Shown here one piece after another: positions 17,149 through 24,812 of a stretch of DNA of 42,179 nucleotides (within the stretch, counting starts at the first letter, position 1; each line of letters starts with the position of its first letter). Below the pieces are notes generated by a model, which saw only the letters and a list, made by a program, of their open reading frames with translations, did no database searches and had not been told where the DNA came from. The DNA comes from a bacterium (GTDB lineage: Bacteria > Actinomycetota > Acidimicrobiia > Spongiisociales > Spongiisociaceae): assembly GCA_028820935.1 (NCBI GenBank), contig JAPPHZ010000024.1:1-42179 (forward strand). The letters are read 5' to 3'. Made by a program: the position numbers and the translations under genes.

Positions 17149-18114
17149 GTGACCGGAACGGGCCTGATACGAACGGTGCTAGGCGACGTAGCGCCCGAGC
17201 CCTGGGGGATAACCAACGCTCACGCCCATCTGGTCGGCGTGCCCGACACCTCCAAGCCACCCTTCGACACCACGGACGCGTCCGAGCTCACCATGACCCT
17301 CGACGACAGCCTCCCCGAATTGGAGGACTTCGCGGGCGCAGGCGGGTTCTGCCTGGTCGATCTGACCCCGGCTGGTATGGGACGGGACCCGGCGGCGCTC
17401 GTGCGGGCCTCGGAGCAGACCGGGATGCACATCGTGATGGGCACGGGCATCTATCACCACGCCCACCACCCCGGGTCGATCGCCGGCCTGGATGAGGCCG
17501 AGATCGCCGAGATGCTGGTCCGGGACATCGTCGAGGGGGTGGACGGCACCGGTGTGCGCGCCGGCATCATCGGGGAGCAGGGCACCTTCACCGGCCCGAT
17601 GACCGAACGCGAGAAGGTCGTGTTCAGGGCCTCGGCCATGGCCGCGATGGAGACCGGAGTGGCGGTCACCACCCACACCCACCTGGGTCTCAACGCCCTG
17701 GACCAGATCGACGTACTCACGTCGGTCGGTCTGGCCCCCGAGCGGATAGTGATCGGACATCTTGACGACGGCGAGCCCGACCTCGACCTGATCCGCGAGA
17801 TCATCAAACGGGGGGCTTGGGCACAGTTCGACGACATCGGGTACGAGTACTACACCGAGAGGCTCAAGGTCCAGATGACGACCGACGTCGTCCGGGCCGC
17901 CAAACTGCTCCAGTTGGCCGAGGAAGGCCTGGCCGGCCGGGTGATCCTCGCCAGCGACTTCGGCATGCAGCGGCATCTGCAGGTCCGGGGCGGACCGGGT
18001 CTGGTAGTACTCGCGGACGGGTTCCGCCGGACAGCTCTGGACGGAGGAGTCCCCGAAGAGGTGCTCGATCAGTGCATGATCACCAACCCGGCAACCGTTC
18101 TGACCATGCTGTGA
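17149..18114 (+). CDS. Phosphotriesterase-family hydrolase (PTE-2)
   Basis: This 321-residue amidohydrolase has the binuclear metal ligands His25 and His27 (NAHAH), Glu143 (GIIGEQG), His176 (TTHTH), His204 (IGHLD) and Asp270 (LASDF). As in PTE-1 the bridging residue is Glu instead of Lys. It differs from PTE-1 in the N-terminus and substrate loops and forms a separate subgroup with the next gene. The GTG start is set by GGGGAGG (17134-17140). An ATG in another frame at 17141 stops after three codons. A 52-nt gap separates it from the ThDP gene. Confidence 0.88.
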   Translation: MTGTGLIRTVLGDVAPEPWGITNAHAHLVGVPDTSKPPFDTTDASELTMTLDDSLPELEDFAGAGGFCLVDLTPAGMGRDPAALVRASEQTGMHIVMGTGIYHHAHHPGSIAGLDEAEIAEMLVRDIVEGVDGTGVRAGIIGEQGTFTGPMTEREKVVFRASAMAAMETGVAVTTHTHLGLNALDQIDVLTSVGLAPERIVIGHLDDGEPDLDLIREIIKRGAWAQFDDIGYEYYTERLKVQMTTDVVRAAKLLQLAEEGLAGRVILASDFGMQRHLQVRGGPGLVVLADGFRRTALDGGVPEEVLDQCMITNPATVLTML

Positions 18115-18222
18115 AACCGACGCCTACTTCCCCGACCGGGCGGCTGCGCGCTGCTTGCCGGCCGAACGGGACCTTCGACGGAGCCGGCAGGAACGCCGGA
18201 TCTCCGCGGAGCGGCTGACGGC

Positions 18223-19197
18223 ATGCGCTCGCCGGGTCTGATCAGGACGGTGCGAGGAGACGTGCCGGCAGGCGACTGGGGTCTGACGAACGCCCACGCC
18301 CACCTGTCTCTGGGTGTGGAGGAGCAGGCGCATCCGGCCTGGACCGAGACGGCGGAGCGTTACGGCGATCACATGCTATCGATCGAGGACACCTTGCCGG
18401 AGTTGTGGGACTTCTCCAGGGCGGAAGGCACGTGCCTGGTCGAACTCACGCCGATGGGCATGGGACGAGATCCCGGCGCCCTGCTACGTGCATCGGAAGC
18501 AACCGGCGTACATGTCGTGATGGGAGCGGGCATCTATCACGAACCGTTCCATCCCGACCGCATCGCCGGCCTGACCGCCGACCAGATCGCCGAGATACTG
18601 GTAGGGGAGATCACGGAAGGTGTGGACGGGACGGGGATCCGGGCCGGGATCATCGGCGAACAGGGCACCTATACCGGACCGATGACCGAACGGGAGACAA
18701 CCGTGTTCAGAGGCTCGGCGCTGGCAGCCGTCGAGACCGGGGTGGCGGTGTCCACTCACACGTATCTGGGGCGCAACGCCCTCGACCAGATCGACGTACT
18801 CACGTCGGTAGGGTTGGCGCCCGAGCGCATAGTCGTCGGGCATCTCGACGACACCGAGCCCGACCTCGAGCTTGTCCGCCGCATCGTCGGGCGGGGCGCC
18901 TACGCACAGTTCGACACCATCGGGTACGAGTACTACACCGAGACGCTCGGGGTGCAGATGACGACCGACCGCGTGCGCGCCGGAGCGTTGCGCCGGCTGG
19001 CCGAGGAGGGTCTGGCCGATCGGATCATCGTGGCCAGCGACCTATGCAGGAGACGACACCTCACGGTCAACGGCGGCCCCGGCCTCGCCCATCTCATCAC
19101 CGGGTTCCGAACTCTGGCCATCGGAGAGGGTGTCCCGGCCGATGTTCTGGACCGGTGCATGATCACCAACCCGGCCTCTGTCCTGGCGATGGTCTGA
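18223..19197 (+). CDS. Phosphotriesterase-family hydrolase (PTE-3)
   Basis: This is a tandem paralogue of PTE-2, 324 residues and roughly two thirds identical by eye. It shares the ligands His25, His27, Glu146, His179, His207 and Asp273, and the GIIGEQG, GPMTERE and TIGYEYYTE blocks. The main differences are in the region after the first His pair (about residues 29-55) and around residues 272-278, which line the substrate pocket in this family, so the pair may have split substrate ranges. Its stop overlaps the start of the next ThDP gene (TGATG), coupling the two. Confidence 0.88.
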   Translation: MRSPGLIRTVRGDVPAGDWGLTNAHAHLSLGVEEQAHPAWTETAERYGDHMLSIEDTLPELWDFSRAEGTCLVELTPMGMGRDPGALLRASEATGVHVVMGAGIYHEPFHPDRIAGLTADQIAEILVGEITEGVDGTGIRAGIIGEQGTYTGPMTERETTVFRGSALAAVETGVAVSTHTYLGRNALDQIDVLTSVGLAPERIVVGHLDDTEPDLELVRRIVGRGAYAQFDTIGYEYYTETLGVQMTTDRVRAGALRRLAEEGLADRIIVASDLCRRRHLTVNGGPGLAHLITGFRTLAIGEGVPADVLDRCMITNPASVLAMV

Positions 19198-20801
19198 TGG
19201 CGGTCCCGAACGGGGGTGACGCGGCGATCGCGGCCCTGATCGAGGGCGGCGTCACCACCGTCTTCGGTATCCCGGCCAGCTACACCGTGGAGATCTACGA
19301 CGCCATCGGCCGCCAGGGATGCATTAGGTCGATAGTGGCTCGCAACGAGCAGGCCGCCGCCTTCATGGCCGACGGCTACGCACGCCGCTCGGGCGAACCC
19401 GGGGTGGTGGTGGTCACCGGGGGTCCCGGACTCGGGAACACGGTCACCGGCCTGCAGACCGCGTACGCGGATTCGTCGCCTGTGGTGGTCATCGCCAGCG
19501 ATCACAATCCGTCCCACCGCTGTGGCCGGCCCCTCGGACTCCCGCACGAAGCACTTGACCAGGCCGCGCTGGCGGAAGCCACCGGAGCGAAGGTGGTGCG
19601 GGCAGACACCGGCGCATCCATCTTCGCGGCCGTGGAGGAGACCCTGGCAGCGTGTCGTTCGGGGCGTCCCCGACCCGGGGTGGTGCTGATCAGTCGCGCC
19701 GCCCTGGAAGCACCGGAGACTCCACGCCCCGCTATGCGAGAGAAGCCCCGGCTGGATTACCCGACGGCTAACGGCGACGAGGTGGATCGGGTAGCCGGGC
19801 TTCTCGCTGCGGCTACCGACCCGGTAGTTCTGGCCGGCGCCGGGGTGTTACGGGGACGGGCAGAGCCTCAGCTGGCGCGCCTCCTTCACAGCACAGGTTT
19901 GCCGGTGGTTACGACGGTCGCCGGCCGCTCGTCGGCCGATCGGGACAGCGGCTGGGTCGGAGTCATGGACAATGCCGCCACCCGGGTCATCGTGGAACGG
20001 GCTGACCTGGTGCTGGCTCTCGGCACGAGCTTCGGATGGGCCTCCACCGCAGATTGGACGCTCCGCATCGGTGGCTCGCTCGTCCACGTCGACATCGATC
20101 CCGCCAGCCTCGGACAGCATTACGAGCCGGATCTGGCTATCGAAGCCGACGTCGGTCCCTTCCTCGCCTCGCTCGGAGAGGCGGTGGCCCGGCGCCGGAC
20201 CCGCGCCGGCCGCCTCCGGACGGAGATCGACCCGGTGACCGCCTCCCATCCCTGGACCGATCCGATCGACAGGGTGCTGCCGTCCCGTGGCGTGACGATC
20301 TGCGGTGACGTGACGATGGCTTCGCGGTGGATCCCCGGTGGAGTGGCTCTGGGACCTGAGCGCCGGCTCATGACCCCTTGGAACTTCCAGACCCTCGGAT
20401 GGGCATACGGAGCCGCCCTGGGCGTGCAGGCCGCCGCACCGGACGAGACCGTGCTGGCGGTGATGGGAGACGGCGGAGCTCTGTTCACGCTCGGGGAATT
20501 GGCTACTGCCGTGGAGCATGAGCTCCCCGTGTGCCTGGTGGTGTACAACAACCGCTCCTACGGGATCATCGCCGAGGTCCAGGACATGTACTGCGAGGGG
20601 CGCCGGTTCGGCGTCGACCTGGAACAACCCGACTTCACGGCCGCGGCGCGGGCATTCGGCATGAGTGCGTCGCGCGCCGACACCCCTGATGAGTTGGCGG
20701 CTGCTCTCAGCAAACATGTAGGAACCGGCGAGCCAAGCCTCATCGAAGCGCGACTCGGCATCGCCGACCTGGGCATCGATCCGGTCGACGGCCGGGACTA
20801 G
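19197..20801 (+). CDS. ThDP-dependent decarboxylase/lyase-like enzyme
   Basis: This 534-residue ThDP enzyme has catalytic Glu51 (ARNEQAAAFMADGYAR), a central domain with LALGTSFG and HVDIDP, and the C-terminal ThDP motif GDGGALF running to YNNRSYG. Its length and the motif ending resemble benzoylformate/indolepyruvate decarboxylase-type and unassigned acetolactate-synthase-like proteins. The ATG overlaps the stop of PTE-3, so hydrolase and ThDP enzyme are probably made together and act on the same substrate chain. A paralogue of similar length lies at 35155-36762. Confidence 0.8.
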   Translation: MAVPNGGDAAIAALIEGGVTTVFGIPASYTVEIYDAIGRQGCIRSIVARNEQAAAFMADGYARRSGEPGVVVVTGGPGLGNTVTGLQTAYADSSPVVVIASDHNPSHRCGRPLGLPHEALDQAALAEATGAKVVRADTGASIFAAVEETLAACRSGRPRPGVVLISRAALEAPETPRPAMREKPRLDYPTANGDEVDRVAGLLAAATDPVVLAGAGVLRGRAEPQLARLLHSTGLPVVTTVAGRSSADRDSGWVGVMDNAATRVIVERADLVLALGTSFGWASTADWTLRIGGSLVHVDIDPASLGQHYEPDLAIEADVGPFLASLGEAVARRRTRAGRLRTEIDPVTASHPWTDPIDRVLPSRGVTICGDVTMASRWIPGGVALGPERRLMTPWNFQTLGWAYGAALGVQAAAPDETVLAVMGDGGALFTLGELATAVEHELPVCLVVYNNRSYGIIAEVQDMYCEGRRFGVDLEQPDFTAAARAFGMSASRADTPDELAAALSKHVGTGEPSLIEARLGIADLGIDPVDGRD

Positions 20802-20853
20802 TGAACGGCATAGCGCCACCAGACGACACGGCAGACAACTCCGGAGAAGCAAG

Positions 20854-22212
20854 ATGAACCACACAGGCAACCCATCCGGTACCCCGGAGCTACCCAGGCT
20901 CGTCACCGAAGTACCCGGCCCCAGATCCAGGGCGATCTTCCAGCAGGATCAAAGCCTGCTTGCAGCCGGCAACTCCGCCGGTTCGCTCTGGTCGGAACTG
21001 GCAGTGGTGGAAGGACGCGGCGCCATGATCCGGGACGCCGACGGAAACTGGCTCCTCGATGCGTGCGCCGGCACCGTGGTGATGAACCTGGGCCACGGGC
21101 ACCCGGCGGTGGCGACCGCTCTCGGGGAACAGGCCCGGCTGCTGACCCACTTCTACGACTTCGCCACCGAGGTCCGGGTGCGTTTCGCAGAACTCCTCAG
21201 GAGCACCCTGCCCGAAAGGTTCGATGCCTTCCACCTCGCCAACTCCGGGAGCGAGGCCGTGGAGGCGGCCCTCCGGACCGTCCGCTCGGCCACGGGACGC
21301 CACGAGGTGATCGCCTTTCACAACGGCTACCACGGACGGACGCTGGGGGCGCTCTCTCTCACCTCGGGCGCGGGACGAGAGGGCCTCGGACCGTTCCTGC
21401 CGGGCGTGGTGCATGCGGTGGCCCCCGATCCGATGGAAACGCCGCACCGGAGCGAAGCCCAACGGGTCGAGGCATGCGCCCGGCACCTCGACCGGGTGGC
21501 GGGGCAGGTACTGGCCGGCCCACCCGCCGCGGTCATCATCGAGCCCATGCAGGGAGCCGGGGGCATGATTCCCGTCCCCGCCGCCTTCCTCGAGTCCGTC
21601 AGGGCTTTCTGCGACCGGACCGGGGCCCTGCTCATGTTCGACGAGATACTGACCGGAGGCGGCCGCACCGGCCGGCTCTGGGCCTACCAGCACTCCGGCG
21701 TGGTGCCCGATCTCCTCCTGCTCGGCAAGGGCATCGGCGGAGGCTTCCCCCTTGGGATCGTGGCCGGTCCCCGGCACGTCATGGACGCCGGTCCTGGTGC
21801 GCAACCCACCCACAACAGCAGCACCTTCGGCGGCAACCCGCTCGCCTGCGCATCGGGTCTCGCTGCGCTGACCGCTTTGCTCGAAGAGGGCCTGGTGGAC
21901 AACGCCTCCCGCGTGGGCGAACACCTCGTCAACGCGCTCGGAGAGCGCCTGGCACAGCGTCGCAACGTGGCGGACGTCCGGGGACTGGGCCTGGCCATCG
22001 GTGTCGAGATGGTCCGCGATCGGGCTACCCGCACCCCCGTATCCGGTGACTTCATCCGCGAGGTGCTGCGGGGTCTCCTGCGCAGGGGCGTCGTGATATC
22101 CAGCACCGGCCACGTGATGAGGATCACCCCTCCCCTATGCCTGACGATCCCCCAGGCCGAGTACATAACACATGCCGTCGGGAGCACGCTCGCCGAGCTC
22201 GAGCGGGATTGA
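20854..22212 (+). CDS. Class III PLP-dependent aminotransferase
   Basis: This 452-residue aminotransferase belongs to the omega-amino acid group (4-aminobutyrate, ornithine, taurine and related donors). PLP-binding features are NSGSEAVEAALR, the FHNGYHGRT loop, Asp263 (MFDEILTGGGRTG) and the Schiff-base Lys292 (LLGKGIGGGFPLG). The donor cannot be fixed from sequence. GGAGAAGCAAG precedes the ATG. It lies 52 nt after the ThDP gene and is probably co-transcribed. It would interconvert an omega-amine and a semialdehyde or keto acid that could feed or drain the ThDP reaction. Confidence 0.88.
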   Translation: MNHTGNPSGTPELPRLVTEVPGPRSRAIFQQDQSLLAAGNSAGSLWSELAVVEGRGAMIRDADGNWLLDACAGTVVMNLGHGHPAVATALGEQARLLTHFYDFATEVRVRFAELLRSTLPERFDAFHLANSGSEAVEAALRTVRSATGRHEVIAFHNGYHGRTLGALSLTSGAGREGLGPFLPGVVHAVAPDPMETPHRSEAQRVEACARHLDRVAGQVLAGPPAAVIIEPMQGAGGMIPVPAAFLESVRAFCDRTGALLMFDEILTGGGRTGRLWAYQHSGVVPDLLLLGKGIGGGFPLGIVAGPRHVMDAGPGAQPTHNSSTFGGNPLACASGLAALTALLEEGLVDNASRVGEHLVNALGERLAQRRNVADVRGLGLAIGVEMVRDRATRTPVSGDFIREVLRGLLRRGVVISSTGHVMRITPPLCLTIPQAEYITHAVGSTLAELERD

Positions 22213-22261
22213 GCCGATCCACCCATTCGCGCGTCCCGAGCCGGGCCGACCGCTCCCGAGT

Positions 22262-23032
22262 TCAGACCGCCGAGTACCCCCCGTCGACCACCAGGTCGGA
22301 GCCGGTGACGTAGGAGCTGTCATCCGACGCCAGGAACAGGACAGCCCTGGCGATCTCCTCGGGTTCCGCCCAGCGCTGCATCGGTATGTGGGGAAGGAAC
22401 AGGGAGCGCCGCTCCGGGTCATCCCAGGACGAGCGACCCATCTCGGTCATCGTGAATCCCGGCACCACCGTATTGACCCGGATCCCGTACCTGGCGTACT
22501 GGGCGGCGGCGGTCCTGGTGAGGAGGCGGACCGCTGCCTTCGAGGCCGCATAGGCAGGGGCCTGGGCCTCGGACAGGTCCGGGTAGATGGCTCCGAGCAT
22601 GCCCATAACCGACGACACGTTGATAATCGACCCGGATCGCTGGCCCTTCATCACCGGCAGGACGGCGCGGATTCCGAGGAAGGTCCCGGTCAGGTTGACA
22701 TCGTTGACCCGGTTCCATTCCTCGAGGGGGGTGTCCGCGAAGGAGGACCGGTAGCCGGTCCCGGCGTTGTTGACCAGCACGTCCAGTTTCCCGAAGCGAT
22801 CGACCGTCTCCTCCACAGCCCGCTGCCAACTCTCCTCCCGGGTCACGTCGAGAGCGACGAAAGACGCCGTTCCCCCCTTTGACGAGATGGAGGCCGCTAC
22901 TCGCTCCCCCGCCTCGGTTTCGATGTCACCGACCACGACTGTGGCCCCTTCCCCGGCGAACAGGACTGCTTCGGTAGCGCCCATGCCCCGGGCAGCTCCG
23001 GACACGAACACCGCCTTGCCTTCGAGCCTCAC
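22262..23032 (-). CDS. SDR-family NAD(P)-dependent oxidoreductase
   Basis: This 256-residue classical short-chain dehydrogenase has the nucleotide motif SGAARGMG (11-18), NNAG (88-91), the catalytic Ser near 140, Tyr161 and Lys165 (YAASK). Asp36 after the second strand (VVVGDIE) suggests NAD(H) preference. The C-terminus SYVTGSDLVVDGGYSAV is typical. The GTG start follows GTGAGGAGAA. It converges on the aminotransferase gene and is divergent from the small lipoprotein gene at 23115. Confidence 0.9.
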   Translation of the reverse strand: MRLEGKAVFVSGAARGMGATEAVLFAGEGATVVVGDIETEAGERVAASISSKGGTASFVALDVTREESWQRAVEETVDRFGKLDVLVNNAGTGYRSSFADTPLEEWNRVNDVNLTGTFLGIRAVLPVMKGQRSGSIINVSSVMGMLGAIYPDLSEAQAPAYAASKAAVRLLTRTAAAQYARYGIRVNTVVPGFTMTEMGRSSWDDPERRSLFLPHIPMQRWAEPEEIARAVLFLASDDSSYVTGSDLVVDGGYSAV

Positions 23033-23098
23033 CTGTTCTCCTCACTTCCGGTTGCCCACCCCAGATTCTGTCTCCGGTTCGCCAACCCCGGTCCTCCC

Positions 23099-23108
23099 AG
23101 GCTAGAAC
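23099..23108. promoter_or_regulatory. Overlapping divergent -10 boxes
   Basis: The minus strand reads TAGCCT (23104-23099), positioned to start the SDR transcript with a leader of about 60 nt. The plus strand reads TAGAAC (23103-23108), ending 6 nt before the GTG at 23115, consistent with a leaderless transcript although the last base is not T. The arrangement mirrors that at 7763. Confidence 0.4.
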
Positions 23109-23114
23109 TTCAGT

Positions 23115-23711
23115 GTGAAGACCAGGGCCCTCTGCACGATCGCCGTCGTGGTTGCCTCCCTGATGGGGAGCTGCCGCGCCGCCCCCTCGCCCACCACCGT
23201 CCAGACGTCGGACACGCTCGCGACGGCCACCGTGGCGACCACCGCCCCCAGCCCCCCAACGGCCTCGGCCGCGACCACCCACGCAACCAACACCCAGGCC
23301 TCTGCCGGGCCGGTATTGGATGGAGCCGCGGAGGAGTGTGACAGCTTCACCATCGCCCTCGACCGGCTCGTCTTCATCCGGCTACAGCCCATCGTCGAGG
23401 AGGCCGCTGACCTGCTCCACTCAGCACCCGACCACGTCGACCCCGCGGAGGTGGCGACCGGGCTGATGGAAGCGAGCCGCCGACTCTTCGGGCTGGTCGA
23501 GGAGCTCGATCTGATGGGAGTTCCACCAAGGGAGATCGTGGATCTGCTGCTGTCGATAAGGGAGGGCATCCTGGCATACGCCGCCGGTTTCGACGAGGGA
23601 TCCCGAGGATGGGCATCGGGCGACGCAGAGTTGATCGCGGAGGCACGGGCCGATGTCCTGGAGGCGTCGGCGGTTCTGACCGAATTCTTCGGATGGCAAC
23701 TCTGCCCCTGA
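23115..23711 (+). CDS. Small secreted lipoprotein of unknown function
   Basis: I do not recognise this 198-residue protein. It has a signal peptide with a lipobox-like LMGSC (Cys20), a Thr/Ala/Ser-rich linker (about 22-68) and a helical acidic domain (70-198) that begins with EECDSF and ends in WQLCP, so the two cysteines (about 75 and 197) could form a disulfide joining its ends. The GTG start is favoured by the -10-like box directly upstream. It stands alone between an SDR gene on the other strand and a phosphotriesterase-like gene with its own promoter. Confidence 0.7.
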   Translation: MKTRALCTIAVVVASLMGSCRAAPSPTTVQTSDTLATATVATTAPSPPTASAATTHATNTQASAGPVLDGAAEECDSFTIALDRLVFIRLQPIVEEAADLLHSAPDHVDPAEVATGLMEASRRLFGLVEELDLMGVPPREIVDLLLSIREGILAYAAGFDEGSRGWASGDAELIAEARADVLEASAVLTEFFGWQLCP

Positions 23712-23756
23712 GGAGATAGTCGGGGCCGCGACGCAGCCCGCCGGTGCCGGTTCGGG

Positions 23757-23762
23757 TAGGGT
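23757..23762 (+). promoter_or_regulatory. -10 box of PTE-4
   Basis: TAGGGT fits TAnnnT and would start a transcript near 23769, giving a leader of about 31 nt with GGGGAGA before the ATG at 23800. Confidence 0.4.
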
Positions 23763-23799
23763 CGAAGCAGCGACGGGATCGACCGACCGGGGAGACGAC

Positions 23800-24726
23800 A
23801 TGGCGTTGCAGGTAATGACCGTGCGAGGGCCGGTCTCACCGGATGAACTGGGCCACACCCAGATGCACGACCACATTTTCGCCGACATCTCTTGGGCCCG
23901 GCACCGCTGGGTGGCCATGCCGATCACGGACGAAGTCCAGATGACCGAGGAGGTCGGGTTCTACAAGGACGCGGGCGGGGGCACTCTGGTCGACTGCGGA
24001 TTGGAACACATAGGCCGGAAGCCGGTTGAAATGCGGCGGATCTCCGAGACCACCGGCGTGCACCTCGTGATGGGAACCGGCTTCTACCGGGAGCCCTACT
24101 ACCCCGAGTTCGTCAACAAGTGGACCACCCGCCGGCTCGCCGAATACATCGTCAACGAGATCGAGAACGGCTGGGCCGACACCGGCATCCGCCCGGGCAT
24201 CATCGGCGAGATCGGCATCGACAAGCGCTGGGTGCAGGGGGTCGAGGAGCGGGTCATCCGCGCCGCCGCCCGGGCTCACCATGCCACCGGCCTGGCGATC
24301 ACCACCCACACCCCGCCGCACACGGCTCTGCTCTTCCACGAGATCCTCCAGGAAGAGGGGGTGCCACCGGACCGCATCATCTTCGGGCACCTGGACAACA
24401 CGCTGGAGATGGACGAGTTGGAGCGCATCGCCCAGACCGGCGCCTACATCCAGTTCGACCTGATCGGCATCGAGTGGATCAACGCAGACCACCGGCGCGC
24501 CCGGTTCCTCGCCGAGTTGGTCCGTCGAGGTCACAGGGACCGGCTGCTGGTGGCCCAGGACATGCCCGCCCGCCCGCGCCTGATGACCAACGGCGGCCAC
24601 GGCTACCGGCACCTCATCGACAACTTCCTGCCGATGCTCCGCAACGAGGGACTCGACGAGGAGACCATCCACCAGATCACCCACACCAACCCCGCCCGAG
24701 CCCTCGCTGTGGACAGCGCCGACTGA
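23800..24726 (+). CDS. Phosphotriesterase-family hydrolase (PTE-4)
   Basis: This 308-residue paralogue of PTE-1 is about 76 percent identical by hand count over 304 aligned residues without gaps. All metal ligands are conserved: His23, His25, Glu137, His170, His197, Asp254. The differences cluster at 171-182 and 81-90, next to the second His cluster and on an outer helix, so substrate preference may differ. Unlike PTE-1 it is not next to an isomerase-like gene. The ATG follows GGGGAGACGAC. The two copies are about 18 kb apart in opposite orientation, which points to an older duplication. Confidence 0.88.
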   Translation: MALQVMTVRGPVSPDELGHTQMHDHIFADISWARHRWVAMPITDEVQMTEEVGFYKDAGGGTLVDCGLEHIGRKPVEMRRISETTGVHLVMGTGFYREPYYPEFVNKWTTRRLAEYIVNEIENGWADTGIRPGIIGEIGIDKRWVQGVEERVIRAAARAHHATGLAITTHTPPHTALLFHEILQEEGVPPDRIIFGHLDNTLEMDELERIAQTGAYIQFDLIGIEWINADHRRARFLAELVRRGHRDRLLVAQDMPARPRLMTNGGHGYRHLIDNFLPMLRNEGLDEETIHQITHTNPARALAVDSAD

Positions 24727-24802
24727 GAACTTGTGCATCCCTCCCGGAGGTCATGGCCTCTTCTCGCTCTCGAGCGAGGGCCCCGGTAGGCGACCGGGCC
24801 GG

Positions 24803-24808
24803 TAGCCT
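24803..24808 (+). promoter_or_regulatory. -10 box for the repeat lipoprotein gene
   Basis: TAGCCT lies 4 nt before GTG 24813 and 10 nt before ATG 24819, consistent with a leaderless or near-leaderless transcript and with a start in this region instead of the much longer open frame upstream. Confidence 0.4.
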
Positions 24809-24812
24809 GTCG

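Noticed and set aside
15294-22212. Taurine/sulfoacetaldehyde pathway (class III aminotransferase plus ThDP acetyltransferase)
   Set aside because: Neither ThDP enzyme shows sulfoacetaldehyde acetyltransferase-like sequence that I can recognise, and no sulfonate transporter or phosphotransacetylase is present.
24120-24812. Upstream extension of the repeat lipoprotein frame through PTE-4
   Set aside because: The translation there is an out-of-frame shadow of PTE-4; a signal peptide with lipobox and a -10 box place the true start near 24813.
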